From Orlajensenia leifsoniae (GTDB taxonomy: Bacteria > Actinomycetota > Actinomycetes > Actinomycetales > Microbacteriaceae): 64,000 nt of DNA. Positions 48,108 through 56,227 of this stretch are shown here, piece after piece. The notes below the pieces were generated by a model. It was not told the origin of the DNA. It did no database searches and saw only the letters and a list, made by a program, of their open reading frames with translations. The stretch covers positions 62,001 to 126,000 of the forward strand of contig NZ_SPQZ01000007.1 of assembly GCF_004570845.1 (NCBI RefSeq), written 5' to 3'. Each line of letters opens with the position of its first letter. Positions within the stretch are counted from its first letter, which is position 1. Both the position numbers and the translations under genes were made by a program.

Positions 48108-48857
48108 ATGACGAGTCTCGCCGAATGGAACAGCGTTCCGACTGCGCCGGTCGCCGTGCTCGATCGAATCATCGCGATTCTCGACGCGGTGAGGGCCTCA
48201 CGGGGCTCGATCTCGATCACCGACCTGGCCACGAGCACCGGCCTGCCGAAGTCCACGGTGTCCCGCCTCGTCTCGGAGCTGACCGCGCAGCGCTACCTGG
48301 AACGAACGGATGACGGAGTGACGCTCGGGCTGCGCCTCTTCGAGCTCGGCGCACGGGCTAGTCTGCCTCGCCGGCTCCTGGCAGCCGCAGCACCCGTCAT
48401 TCGGAATCTGCGGGACGTGACAGGTGAGCGAGTCGGGCTCTGGGTCCAGCAGGGAACCGACATGGTCTCCATTGCCACGGTCGCGGGTCGACTTCCGATG
48501 CTTCCGACGCGTGCCGGAATGCGCTCGCCGGCCCTGACGACGGCCAGCGGCAAGGCCTACCTCGCGTTCTGTGCGGACAAGGGCATCGTCGACCGCGTGA
48601 GCGCACCACTCATCGACGATGCTGCAGCGCACTTCCGCGACGAACTCACCCTGGTGCGCGCCTCGGTCGTCGCCATGGACATCGAGGGCTCCTACCCGGG
48701 CATCCTCGCCGTGGCCAGCCCCGTCCTCACCGCGGGACACGTCGTCCTCGGCGCGATCTCCATAGCGGGTCCCAGCGGAGCGATGGACCCGGATCGCGTC
48801 GCGCCTCTCGTGCGTGCGGCAGGCGAGACCGTAAGCCGTCGACTGACGGCGGCCTAG
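48108..48857 (+). CDS. IclR family regulator (second pair, type A)
   Basis: 249 residues from the ATG with GGGAAGGGA upstream. VLDRIIAILDAV, ITDLATSTGLPKSTVSRLVSEL, LRLFELGARASLPRRLL and SRAGMRSPALTTASGKAYLAF-like effector features. An IclR-like box (48118-48139) lies just inside the coding sequence, suggesting tight self-repression. Three bases before the next IclR gene, the same spacing as in the first pair. Confidence 0.9.
   Translation: MTSLAEWNSVPTAPVAVLDRIIAILDAVRASRGSISITDLATSTGLPKSTVSRLVSELTAQRYLERTDDGVTLGLRLFELGARASLPRRLLAAAAPVIRNLRDVTGERVGLWVQQGTDMVSIATVAGRLPMLPTRAGMRSPALTTASGKAYLAFCADKGIVDRVSAPLIDDAAAHFRDELTLVRASVVAMDIEGSYPGILAVASPVLTAGHVVLGAISIAGPSGAMDPDRVAPLVRAAGETVSRRLTAA
48118..48139. 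promoter_or_regulatory. IclR-like box at start of third IclR gene
   Basis: CCGAATGGAACAGCGTTCCG contains the inverted repeat GGAAC-AGC-GTTCC, the best palindrome of the set. With its left flank it shares GAGTCTCGCCGAATGG with the box at 56146. Confidence 0.6.
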
Positions 48858-48860
48858 GAC

Positions 48861-49625
48861 GTGCGCACCGCCGACTGGACCGACTCCGTGAGCGTGCTCG
48901 ACCGCGTCACAGCGGTCTTCGACGCATTCGGCGATCACGACGAGGGTCTCGGCATCTCGGAGCTCGCCCGGCGCGCGAACCTCCCGAAGTCCACGGTCTC
49001 GCGGATCGCCGCCGATCTCGTCACCCAGCGCTTCCTCGACCGTGACGGCGACAGGCTGTACCTGGGCGTTCGGCTCTTCGAGCTGGCCATGGCCGTGGAA
49101 CGGCCGCGCAGACTGCGCCACGCCGCGCTTCCAGTCATGAGCGACCTGCGCGACGTGACCGGTCACTCGGTGCAACTGGCGGTTCTCGAAGACGACGACG
49201 TCGTCTTCGTCATGATCGTGCGGGGCGGGACGGAATCCAAGCCGGCGGTTCGGGTCGGCGAGCGGCTCCCCGCGCGGGGGACCGCGCTCGGGAAGGCGAT
49301 GTTGGCCTATTCGCCGCAGTCGGTGGTCGAGCTCGTCATCGCGGGCGCTCCGGCGGGTCTCGACGGGCGCGTCCCGTGCGATCCGGCAGAACTCCGACGC
49401 GCGCTGGCCGACATCCGCAAGTCTGGTCTGGCCATCGAGAAGGAAGCGTCCGCGAACGACAGCGTCTGCGTAGCCGCCCCGATCCTCGGGCTCGGTGGCG
49501 TACCGATCGCGGCGATATCCGTCGTCGGCTCCGCCCCGGGGCTCGTCCCCGAACGGATCGGCCCGGCGGTGCGGGCAGCCGCGATGGCGCTCGGTCGTCG
49601 GCTGGGAGCCGAACACGTGCGCTGA
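48861..49625 (+). CDS. IclR family regulator (second pair, type B)
   Basis: 254 residues from GTG. VLDRVTAVFDAFGDHDEGLGISELARRANLPKSTVSRI is split over helix 1 and the recognition helix; effector domain has RVGERLPARGTALGKAML. Paralogue of 43469. Ends before the 46-bp palindromic terminator. Confidence 0.9.
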   Translation: MRTADWTDSVSVLDRVTAVFDAFGDHDEGLGISELARRANLPKSTVSRIAADLVTQRFLDRDGDRLYLGVRLFELAMAVERPRRLRHAALPVMSDLRDVTGHSVQLAVLEDDDVVFVMIVRGGTESKPAVRVGERLPARGTALGKAMLAYSPQSVVELVIAGAPAGLDGRVPCDPAELRRALADIRKSGLAIEKEASANDSVCVAAPILGLGGVPIAAISVVGSAPGLVPERIGPAVRAAAMALGRRLGAEHVR

Positions 49626-49646
49626 TGCCGGTCCCATGCCGGGACA

Positions 49647-49692
49647 CACAGGAACGGGGTGGGTGCGCATGCGCACCCACCCCGTTCCTGTG
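49647..49692. terminator. 46-bp perfect palindrome between convergent iclR and dctP
   Basis: Every base from 49647 to 49692 pairs about a central GCGCATGCGC, 23 bp per arm, including CACAGGAACGGGGTGGGTGC. Located between convergent genes, so a bidirectional terminator. Confidence 0.85.
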
Positions 49693-49701
49693 AGGCTTAC
49701 G

Positions 49702-50757
49702 TCAGCCCGCGGTCTCGCGGATGGCCTGGTAGGCCTCGAGGTTCTCACCGGTGAAGAAGCCCTCGAAGTACTCCTCGGCCTGGCTCCGGAAGGCATCCAT
49801 GTCGATGTCGTCCTGCTCGATGACGGTGAAGGCATCGTTGGCACGGTACTCGTCGAGGATCTTCTCGGTCTCCTCGTCGACGCAGTCCCGGTTCTCGGGC
49901 CGGATCTCGTGGATGGTCTTCTCCAGCAGCTCGGTCTGCTCCTCGCTCAGCTTGTCGTACGTCTTGTCACTGACGATGATCCAGTGGATGCCGACATTGT
50001 GGTCGTTGAGGATCGCCGTGTTGAGCACCTCGTCGTAGCTCGACGAGTGCGTCGCGACGATGGGGTTCTCCTGTCCGACTGCGATTCCCTGCTGCAGAGC
50101 GGTGTAGACCTCCTCAACCGCGACCGAGACCGGGTTCGTCACTCCCATAGCCTCGGCGTTCGCGAGGAAGATCGGGGAGTTCGGGAACCGCATCGGCACA
50201 CCTGCCAGGTCATCGGGGCTGCGAACCTCGACGTCCTTGGTGGTGAACGTGCGGTTGCCGAAGAACCAGCCGTCCACGACGTTCACACCGGTCGCCTCGT
50301 GGAAGCCTGTGAAGAGGTCTTCCGAACTGTCATCGATCCACTTGAAGGCGTGGTCGACGTCGTCGAAGGCGTAGGCGGCGTCGACGACACCGATCGGCTC
50401 GTAGGTGGCGCTGAGTGCGGACGCACCCTGCAGGTCGATGTCGATATCGCCGGCCTGCACCTGGGGGAACCTGTCGGCATCGGGGCCGAGCTGGCTCGCC
50501 GGGTACAGGTCGACCGTCAAGCCGACATCGGCATCCTCGAGCCGCTCCTTGAGCAACTCGACGCCGCAGTAGTAGTTCGGCGTCTGCTCGTTCTGGCTCG
50601 TCGCCACGGTGAGGGTCACAGGCTTGTTCTCCGAACTGGCCTCTCCTGTGTCCTCGGGACTGGCGCCGCCTCCGGCACAGCCGGTGACAGCGAGCGTGGT
50701 TGCTGCGAGTACCGACGCGGCGAATAGGCCTCGGCGCCTCGATCGGGCTGTGCCCAT
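49702..50757 (-). CDS. dctP: TRAP transporter substrate-binding protein
   Basis: 351 residues. A lipoprotein: SRRRGLFAAS then lipobox VTGC with Cys27. A Gly/Ser/Glu linker leads to the DctP domain: TLTVATSQNE, LYPASQLGPDADRFPQVQAGDID, MRFPNSPIFLANAEAMG (with the carboxylate-binding Arg) and GQENPI. It captures a carboxylate outside the membrane for DctQM, encoded apart at 54080-56020. ATG 50757 has GAGGAGAG upstream. Confidence 0.92.
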   Translation of the reverse strand: MGTARSRRRGLFAASVLAATTLAVTGCAGGGASPEDTGEASSENKPVTLTVATSQNEQTPNYYCGVELLKERLEDADVGLTVDLYPASQLGPDADRFPQVQAGDIDIDLQGASALSATYEPIGVVDAAYAFDDVDHAFKWIDDSSEDLFTGFHEATGVNVVDGWFFGNRTFTTKDVEVRSPDDLAGVPMRFPNSPIFLANAEAMGVTNPVSVAVEEVYTALQQGIAVGQENPIVATHSSSYDEVLNTAILNDHNVGIHWIIVSDKTYDKLSEEQTELLEKTIHEIRPENRDCVDEETEKILDEYRANDAFTVIEQDDIDMDAFRSQAEEYFEGFFTGENLEAYQAIRETAG

Positions 50758-50940
50758 GGGACTCTCCTCTGTTCTGCGCACGTCTTCGTGCAAGTTCTGA
50801 CGTGAGATTCGATGGCCGAAGCGCGACGCTCAGTCGACACCTTTCGCATTGGGCGAGATCGTCGTCGACCACGCTGTCGAGTTGCGGCCCGGTGGCAGTG
50901 CCGACTCTTACCGACTTCGAACAGTTCGCAAAGCGATGTC

Positions 50941-50963
50941 CCGTCGAATGGAACATGCCCTCC
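50941..50963. promoter_or_regulatory. IclR-like box, dctP/Gfo-Idh region, copy 1
   Basis: CCGTCGAATGGAACATGCCC then TCC. TGGAAC left half is intact; right half TCC is partial. Confidence 0.5.
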
Positions 50964-50986
50964 CGCGCCGCCGATCGGCGACGTCG

Positions 50987-51006
50987 CCGCTGAATGGAAC
51001 GACTCC
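50987..51006. promoter_or_regulatory. IclR-like box, dctP/Gfo-Idh region, copy 2
   Basis: CCGCTGAATGGAACGACTCC, 46 bases from copy 1 and 71 bases before the Gfo/Idh start. The 46-base offset puts the copies on nearly the same face of the helix if ~4.4 turns apart is ignored; cooperative binding is possible but unproven. Confidence 0.5.
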
Positions 51007-51076
51007 TAGGCGGCGGACTCATCCTGTCATACGCTCAGCTGGCACCGGCACGAAGGCGCCGATGCAGGAGGGACCC

Positions 51077-52153
51077 GTGACGCAGCCGCTTCGCATCGGA
51101 GTCGTGGGAGCCGGCTTCATGGGACGCCAGCACATCGATCTCATCTCCGCTTCGCCGGGTGCCGTCCTGGCTGCGATCGCCGACCCGGCAGCACCCCGCG
51201 ACGGTGGGCTGGGGTGTCCCGTGTACGAGGACGCCCCGGCGATGCTGCACGCAGGGGGAGTGGATGCCGTCGTCATCGCCGATCCGACCCCCATGCACGC
51301 CGAGACCGCCGTCGAATGCCTCGAGGCCGGTGTCGCCGTGCTCCTCGAGAAGCCGGCCGCCATGGATTACGCCGAGTCCAGGCGGCTTGCCGACAGCATC
51401 CGACGCCTGAACGGGCGACTTCTCGTCGGCCACCACCGGCGCCACCATCCCGCCGTCGCTCGAGCCCGCAGCGCCATCCACGATGGCGAGCTCGGTGACG
51501 TCGTCGCGGTCAGCGGACTCTGGTCGGCGCGCAAGGACGACGCCTACTTCACCGACACCCCATGGCATCGTGCGCCCGGTGCCGGCGTGATGCTGATCAA
51601 CGTCGTGCACGACCTCGATCTCCTGCGCCATCTCTGCGGCGAGGTGGCCGAGATCCAGGCCATCAGCAGTTCTCGCGCCCGTGGTCTCGAGGTCGAGGAC
51701 ACGGTGTCGCTCAACCTGAGGTTCGAGACCGGAGCCGTGGGCAGCTTCCTGGCCTCGGACGCCGCGGTCTCTCCCTGGGGCTGGGACCAGGCCACGGAGG
51801 AGACGCTCGCGTTCCCGTACCTGCCTGACGAGGTCGCCTACAGGATCGTCGGCACGCGCGCAGCATTGTCGGTTCCGAATCTCGCGCTGTACACGTACCA
51901 GCAGGCGGTGCCGCCCGACTGGCATTCGCCACTGTCGCGCACGTATCTTCCGGTCGAGCACCGGAGCTCGTTCCGGGCGCAGCTCGATCACTTCATCGAG
52001 GTGGCGCGAGGAACGGCGGAACCTCTCGTGTCGGCCGATGACGCCTCTCGGACCCTCGCGCTCGTGGAGGCGGCAGCGCGAGCGGCCAGCGAACGCACGA
52101 CGGTCGACGTCGTCGCCTTCCGCGCCGCGATCGAGGCAGCGGAACCGACGTGA
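51077..52153 (+). CDS. Gfo/Idh/MocA family oxidoreductase
   Basis: 358 residues. NAD(P)-binding IGVVGAGFMGRQHIDLI at residues 7-23, LLEKPAAMDYAES (the EKP motif) and VGHHRRHHPAVARAR. The family oxidises sugars, inositols and related cyclic alcohols. GTG 51077 is chosen since AGGAGGG at 51066-51072 sits in the right place; an ATG at 51062 lies within it. Followed after 28 bases by an FAD oxidoreductase. Confidence 0.9.
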   Translation: MTQPLRIGVVGAGFMGRQHIDLISASPGAVLAAIADPAAPRDGGLGCPVYEDAPAMLHAGGVDAVVIADPTPMHAETAVECLEAGVAVLLEKPAAMDYAESRRLADSIRRLNGRLLVGHHRRHHPAVARARSAIHDGELGDVVAVSGLWSARKDDAYFTDTPWHRAPGAGVMLINVVHDLDLLRHLCGEVAEIQAISSSRARGLEVEDTVSLNLRFETGAVGSFLASDAAVSPWGWDQATEETLAFPYLPDEVAYRIVGTRAALSVPNLALYTYQQAVPPDWHSPLSRTYLPVEHRSSFRAQLDHFIEVARGTAEPLVSADDASRTLALVEAAARAASERTTVDVVAFRAAIEAAEPT

Positions 52154-52181
52154 GTCCGACTCGCGACACCGGAGGCCCGAC

Positions 52182-53546
52182 GTGACGACACGGAGCGACG
52201 AATTCGACGCGGTCATCGTCGGTGGAGGGCTCGCCGGCCTGGCGGCTGCGCAGCGTCTCGCCGCGCAGCACCTGAGTGTCGCCATCGTGGAGAAGCGCGA
52301 TCGTCTGGGAGGCAGCTCTGCACTGAGCGGGGGCTGGTTCGCACTGTCCGGCACCGCGCGCCAACGTCGCGCAGGCATCGAGGACTCGGACGACCTCTTC
52401 CTGTCGGACATGGCGGACACGGGCGGGGGCTTCGCCGACGAGGCGCTGTTGCGAGCTCTCATCGACGGACAGGCGAACGCCGTCGCCGCGATCGACCATG
52501 CGGGGGTGTGGACCGACGAGCTGAAGATCAGTGCCGGGATGACCGTCGCCCGCGCACACCTGGTCTCGATGGGGGCGCTGCTCGCCCATCTCGAACACGA
52601 GGCTCTCGCCGCCGGTGCCGTCATCCTCCCCGCTCGCGCTGCCGTGGGACTCGTCACCGACGGGCCCCGCGTGGTCGGAATCACGTCCCAGGACGGACGC
52701 GCGCTCATCGGGCGGTCGGGGGTGGTGCTCGCGAGCGGGGGATTCTCCCGCTCACGTGAGCTTCTCGAGCTCTTCGTGCCCGGCCAAGCGGCCGCCATGC
52801 CCTACGGGGGCGCCGGCAACACCGGTGACGGGCTGCGGATGGCATGGATGCTCGGTGCCGGCCTGGCCGACATCGGGCACGTCTCCGGCACCTACGGGCA
52901 ACACGCCGAGACGAAGGACGACGAGCATGAACTCCTGACCGCCAACTACCTCGGCGCGATCCTCGTCAACTCGCGGGGCGAGCGTTTCACAGATGAGTCC
53001 CAGTCGTACAAGGTTCTCGGATCCGCCGTGCTGAGCCAGCCTGACCGCATGGCATTCCAGGTCTTCGACTCGACCGTGAGGGCACGGTCGCGGCCCGGTG
53101 TCCCGCTCTCGGACATGGAGCGTCTCGAAGAGCTCGGACACCTCGTGAGTGCGCCGACCATCCCGGCATTGGGGCATGAGCTGGGGCTCCCGACGGGACG
53201 CCTCGAGGAGACCGTCGCCCGATACAACGACCACGTCATCGCCAGGCGGCAGGACCCGTTCGGCCGTCGCGGTCTCGTCAACGGTGTCGGTGACCTGGTT
53301 CCCGTCGCGCGCGGACCGTTCTACGCGTACGCGGCGGTGACGGCGATGACGTCGACCTACGGCGGGCTGAGCGTCGCCGCCGACAGCTCGGTCACGCGGG
53401 TGGATGGAACTCGCATCGACGGACTGTACGCCGCTGGCGAGATCGCCGGCGGCTTCCATGGCGCGTCCTACATGACGGGTACAGCGCTCACGAAGGCCCT
53501 GGTGTTCGGGTTCGTGGCCGCCGACGCCATCGCCCTCACCCTGTGA
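52182..53546 (+). CDS. FAD-dependent oxidoreductase (fumarate reductase/KstD-like)
   Basis: 454 residues from GTG with GGAGG six bases upstream. FAD fold VIVGGGLAGLAAAQRLA at residues 9-25, GGSSALSGG, and a C-terminal DGLYAAGEIAGGFHG...YMTGTALT flavin-binding end. Members desaturate or reduce ring or dicarboxylate substrates (3-ketosteroid dehydrogenase, urocanate/fumarate reductase). A role in dehydrogenating a cyclohexane or cyclohexene carboxylate fits its neighbours but is inference. Its last 11 bases overlap the convergent dehydroquinase gene. Confidence 0.88.
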   Translation: MTTRSDEFDAVIVGGGLAGLAAAQRLAAQHLSVAIVEKRDRLGGSSALSGGWFALSGTARQRRAGIEDSDDLFLSDMADTGGGFADEALLRALIDGQANAVAAIDHAGVWTDELKISAGMTVARAHLVSMGALLAHLEHEALAAGAVILPARAAVGLVTDGPRVVGITSQDGRALIGRSGVVLASGGFSRSRELLELFVPGQAAAMPYGGAGNTGDGLRMAWMLGAGLADIGHVSGTYGQHAETKDDEHELLTANYLGAILVNSRGERFTDESQSYKVLGSAVLSQPDRMAFQVFDSTVRARSRPGVPLSDMERLEELGHLVSAPTIPALGHELGLPTGRLEETVARYNDHVIARRQDPFGRRGLVNGVGDLVPVARGPFYAYAAVTAMTSTYGGLSVAADSSVTRVDGTRIDGLYAAGEIAGGFHGASYMTGTALTKALVFGFVAADAIALTL

Positions 53547-53985
53547 TCGTGGGCACCAGCCGGTCGGCGGCGCGGATCCCCAGTTCGTATCCGTATACGC
53601 CTGCGCCCGCGATCACGACGCGTGCAGCCGACGAGATGAGGGAGTGCTGGTAGACGGCGTCGCGGGCATGGATGTTCGTGATGTGAACCTCGACGACCGG
53701 GGAGACGAGCATCTTGAGCGCGTCGAGCAGCGGCACGGACCGGAAGCTGAAGCCGGCCGGGTTGATCACGACGGCCGCATCCTGACGGAAGGCGTCGTGC
53801 ACCCATTCCACGAGTTCGTACTCCGCATTCGTCTGCGCGAAGAACAGGTCGAATCCCAGCTCGTCCGCCACCCGCTCGCACTCGCCGCGCACGTCGTCGA
53901 GAGTCGTCGTGCCATACAACTCAGGTTGGCGCAGGCCGAGCATGTTGAGGTTCGAGCCGTTCAGTACGAAGAGTCTCCTGGCCAT
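53536..53985 (-). CDS. aroQ: type II 3-dehydroquinate dehydratase family, divergent
   Basis: 149 residues, normal length. NGSNLNMLGLRQPELYG holds Arg19 and Tyr24; Asn75 (NPAG), Asp88, His101 and Arg108 (EVHITNIHARD) are kept. Positions that are His81 and Arg112 in characterised enzymes are Phe81 and Tyr112 here, and Pro11 is Ser. Since those two contact substrate hydroxyls, this may act on an altered substrate. In a standard quinate route it would turn 3-dehydroquinate into 3-dehydroshikimate. Lies downstream of dctQM. Confidence 0.88.
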   Translation of the reverse strand: MARRLFVLNGSNLNMLGLRQPELYGTTTLDDVRGECERVADELGFDLFFAQTNAEYELVEWVHDAFRQDAAVVINPAGFSFRSVPLLDALKMLVSPVVEVHITNIHARDAVYQHSLISSAARVVIAGAGVYGYELGIRAADRLVPTITG

Positions 53986-54079
53986 GGTCGTCCTTCTCTC
54001 TGGTTCTGGTCAGCCCTCGTCGATGCGTCCCCGACAGCGCTCGCTGCGCCGCGGGGACGCTCCGACGTCGTGTCGTGTG

Positions 54080-55360
54080 CTACATCAAGCCGAGCCACGT
54101 CGGCAGGCTCGTCACGATCACCGGGAACAGCGTCAACAGCAGGAGGACGATCCCGAGCGGGATGAGGAAGGGGAGGATGCCGCGGAACAGCTCGCCCATG
54201 GGCCTGCGGGTGATCGAGCCGACGACGAACAGCACCGCACCGACAGGTGGTGTGAGCGATCCGATCATCAGGTTGAGGATCATGATCACGCCGAGCTGGA
54301 CCGGATCGATGCCGAACTGCCCGATGATCGGCATGAGGATCGGCACGAGCACCAGGATCACCGGCGGGGCCTCGAGCGGGATCCCCAGCAGGATGAGGAG
54401 CACGTTCAACATCAACAGGAACACGATCGGGTTGTCGGTGAAGCCGGTCAGCCACTCACCCAGCGCCCGGGACACCTGCTCGCGTGCCAGCACCTGGCCC
54501 ATGAGGTTCGATGCGCCGAGGATCAGGAGGATTCCGGCGGAGATGACGACGGTCTCCTTACCGGCTCTCCAGAACACCCGCCAGGTCAATGTGCGATAGA
54601 TCGCACCGAGGATGAGCATGTAGACCGCGGCGATGCCCGCGCTCTCGGTCGGCGTGAACAGCCCGCTGAAGATGCCGCCGAGGATGATCACGGGCAGCAT
54701 CGCGGGTCCGATGACCCGGACGGCAGCCTTGGCGAGCATCGATCCGACGAACGGCTTGCTCTTCGCGACCTCGGGGTGGCGCCGCACCCAGAAGAAGACA
54801 TAGGCGGCGAGCCCCAACGCCATGAGCATGGCGGGAATGATCGAGCCGGCGAACAGGGCGCCCGTTGAGATCGATGCCGTCGCAGCGAAGAGCACGGCCG
54901 GGATGCTGGGAGGCATCACCGTGCTCATCAGGGATCCGGATGCCGTGAGACCTGCCGAGAAGCCGTACGGATAGCCGGCCTTGAGCATCTGGGGAATCTG
55001 GACCTTGCTCGTCGAGGCCGCATCCGCGAGCGCCGATCCGCTGATCCACGAGAAGCCGATCGCGGTGCCGAGATTGACGTAGGCGAGGTTGCCCGGGAGT
55101 CGTGGCAGGAGGGCTCGAGCGAGGTCGTAGAGTCGCGTGGCGATGCCGAGCTGGTTGGCGACGGTGCCGACGAAGATGAAGAGCGGGACTGCGAGCAGGG
55201 GGAAGCTGTTGATCCCGTTCACGACCGACGAGATCGCGTAACCCGCCGACAGGCCGTGGCTGTAGAAGTACAGCATGCTCGATGCGATCATCGCGAAGGC
55301 GACGGGCACCCGGAGCAGGAGGAAGATGACGAACAGCAGGATGTAGAGCCAGAGGTCCAA
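54080..55360 (-). CDS. dctM: TRAP transporter large permease
   Basis: 426 residues, about 12 hydrophobic segments. LLLRVPVAFAMIASSML at the start, GSALADAASTSKVQIPQML (the conserved substrate/Na region), PPSIPAVLFA and LTPPVGAVLFV in the second half. Start is TTG at 55360, with GGAAGG upstream; no ATG fits better. Three bases after dctQ. Confidence 0.92.
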   Translation of the reverse strand: MDLWLYILLFVIFLLLRVPVAFAMIASSMLYFYSHGLSAGYAISSVVNGINSFPLLAVPLFIFVGTVANQLGIATRLYDLARALLPRLPGNLAYVNLGTAIGFSWISGSALADAASTSKVQIPQMLKAGYPYGFSAGLTASGSLMSTVMPPSIPAVLFAATASISTGALFAGSIIPAMLMALGLAAYVFFWVRRHPEVAKSKPFVGSMLAKAAVRVIGPAMLPVIILGGIFSGLFTPTESAGIAAVYMLILGAIYRTLTWRVFWRAGKETVVISAGILLILGASNLMGQVLAREQVSRALGEWLTGFTDNPIVFLLMLNVLLILLGIPLEAPPVILVLVPILMPIIGQFGIDPVQLGVIMILNLMIGSLTPPVGAVLFVVGSITRRPMGELFRGILPFLIPLGIVLLLLTLFPVIVTSLPTWLGLM

Positions 55361-55363
55361 GGA

Positions 55364-56020
55364 TCAGCCTTCCATCTCGCCGATGTCGAGCTTGTGCTCC
55401 GGGCGATTCGCATACGGGATCTTGAAAGAGGAGTGGATCGCTGCCGACAGGAAGCCGACGAGGGCGAAGAGGTACAGCACGCCCACGGGCATGTGCATCG
55501 CCGCGCTCAGTCGTCCCCACTCGGTGTCGATCTTCACGAAGGCCTCGTAGGCGAGCGCGAGGCTCGTGGCGACCATGATGACCGCCGAGATGACGCGCAG
55601 CGCGACGAAGAGTCGAGTGCCGGCGAGCAGCTCATCGAAGATCTCGAGCACGATGTGGCCGTTTCGACCGACGAGGTATCCGGTCGTGATGAATGTCATG
55701 GCGATCATCGACATGAGTGCGACCTCACCAGCACCGACCCAGCCGATGGCCGGGAAGTAGCGGCCGAGCACCTGGTACATGACGCCGAAGACGATGAGGG
55801 CGAAGAGGGCGACGCCGATCGTGATCTCGATTGCCGAGAGCACGCGGATGAACGCGGGATCCGCTGGGACGCCCCGGTTCAGTTCGGGTCCTGCGAAGAA
55901 GGAGTCGGTATGCGGGAAGATCGAGTCGCCGAGCTCGGCCTCTGACGCCTTGCGAGGCACGTTCCCGGGTTCCTCGGGCCGCCTCTGCTCCGGGTCCAGC
56001 CCGCGCTCCTCGTCGGTCAT
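55364..56020 (-). CDS. dctQ: TRAP transporter small permease
   Basis: 218 residues. After a 60-residue polar, unusually long N-terminus come four helices: VLSAIEITIGVALFALIVFG, the VGAGEVALMSMIAMTFI segment, VALRVISAVIMVATSLALAY and HMPVGVLYLFALVGFLSAA. It pairs with DctM; substrate-binding DctP is encoded 5 kb away at 49702. Confidence 0.9.
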   Translation of the reverse strand: MTDEERGLDPEQRRPEEPGNVPRKASEAELGDSIFPHTDSFFAGPELNRGVPADPAFIRVLSAIEITIGVALFALIVFGVMYQVLGRYFPAIGWVGAGEVALMSMIAMTFITTGYLVGRNGHIVLEIFDELLAGTRLFVALRVISAVIMVATSLALAYEAFVKIDTEWGRLSAAMHMPVGVLYLFALVGFLSAAIHSSFKIPYANRPEHKLDIGEMEG

Positions 56021-56145
56021 GGCGTCACCGCCACGGTGTCAGGGTGCATGGTCAACCTCTCTGTTGATGCAGGGCCGAGCGTGCTCGCGCACACTGCTGC
56101 CTCTGCGACTCTGGACTGCGATCCGATGGGTGCAAAGTCGAGTCT

Positions 56146-56166
56146 CGCCGAATGGGACAGTTCCCG
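56146..56166. promoter_or_regulatory. IclR-like box upstream of dctQM-aroQ
   Basis: CGCCGAATGGGACAGTTCCC with GGGA-CAG-TTCCC symmetry. Preceded by GAGTCT as in the box at 48118. Confidence 0.6.
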
Positions 56167-56173
56167 TACAGAC

Positions 56174-56211
56174 CGATCCGTCCCCGTCGAGGATGACGGA
56201 GACGGATCGGC
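56174..56211. terminator. terminator after the PQQ dehydrogenase gene
   Basis: Arms 56174-56189 and 56196-56211 (CCGATCCGTCCCCGTC against its complement with one mismatch), loop GAGGAT; 17 bases beyond the stop at 56228 on the minus strand. Confidence 0.7.
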
Positions 56212-56227
56212 CGGCGAACGGACGGGT

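Larger units (their letters stand above)
50758..51076. promoter_or_regulatory. 319-base divergent control region
   Basis: Gap between dctP (minus) and the Gfo/Idh gene (plus). I see no gene in it. It holds two IclR-like boxes (50941 and 50987), and a CGAACAGTTCG-containing stretch at 50918-50928. Confidence 0.5.

Noticed and set aside
50849-51076. Extension of the Gfo/Idh protein
   Set aside because: No family character; ribosome binding site selects GTG 51077.
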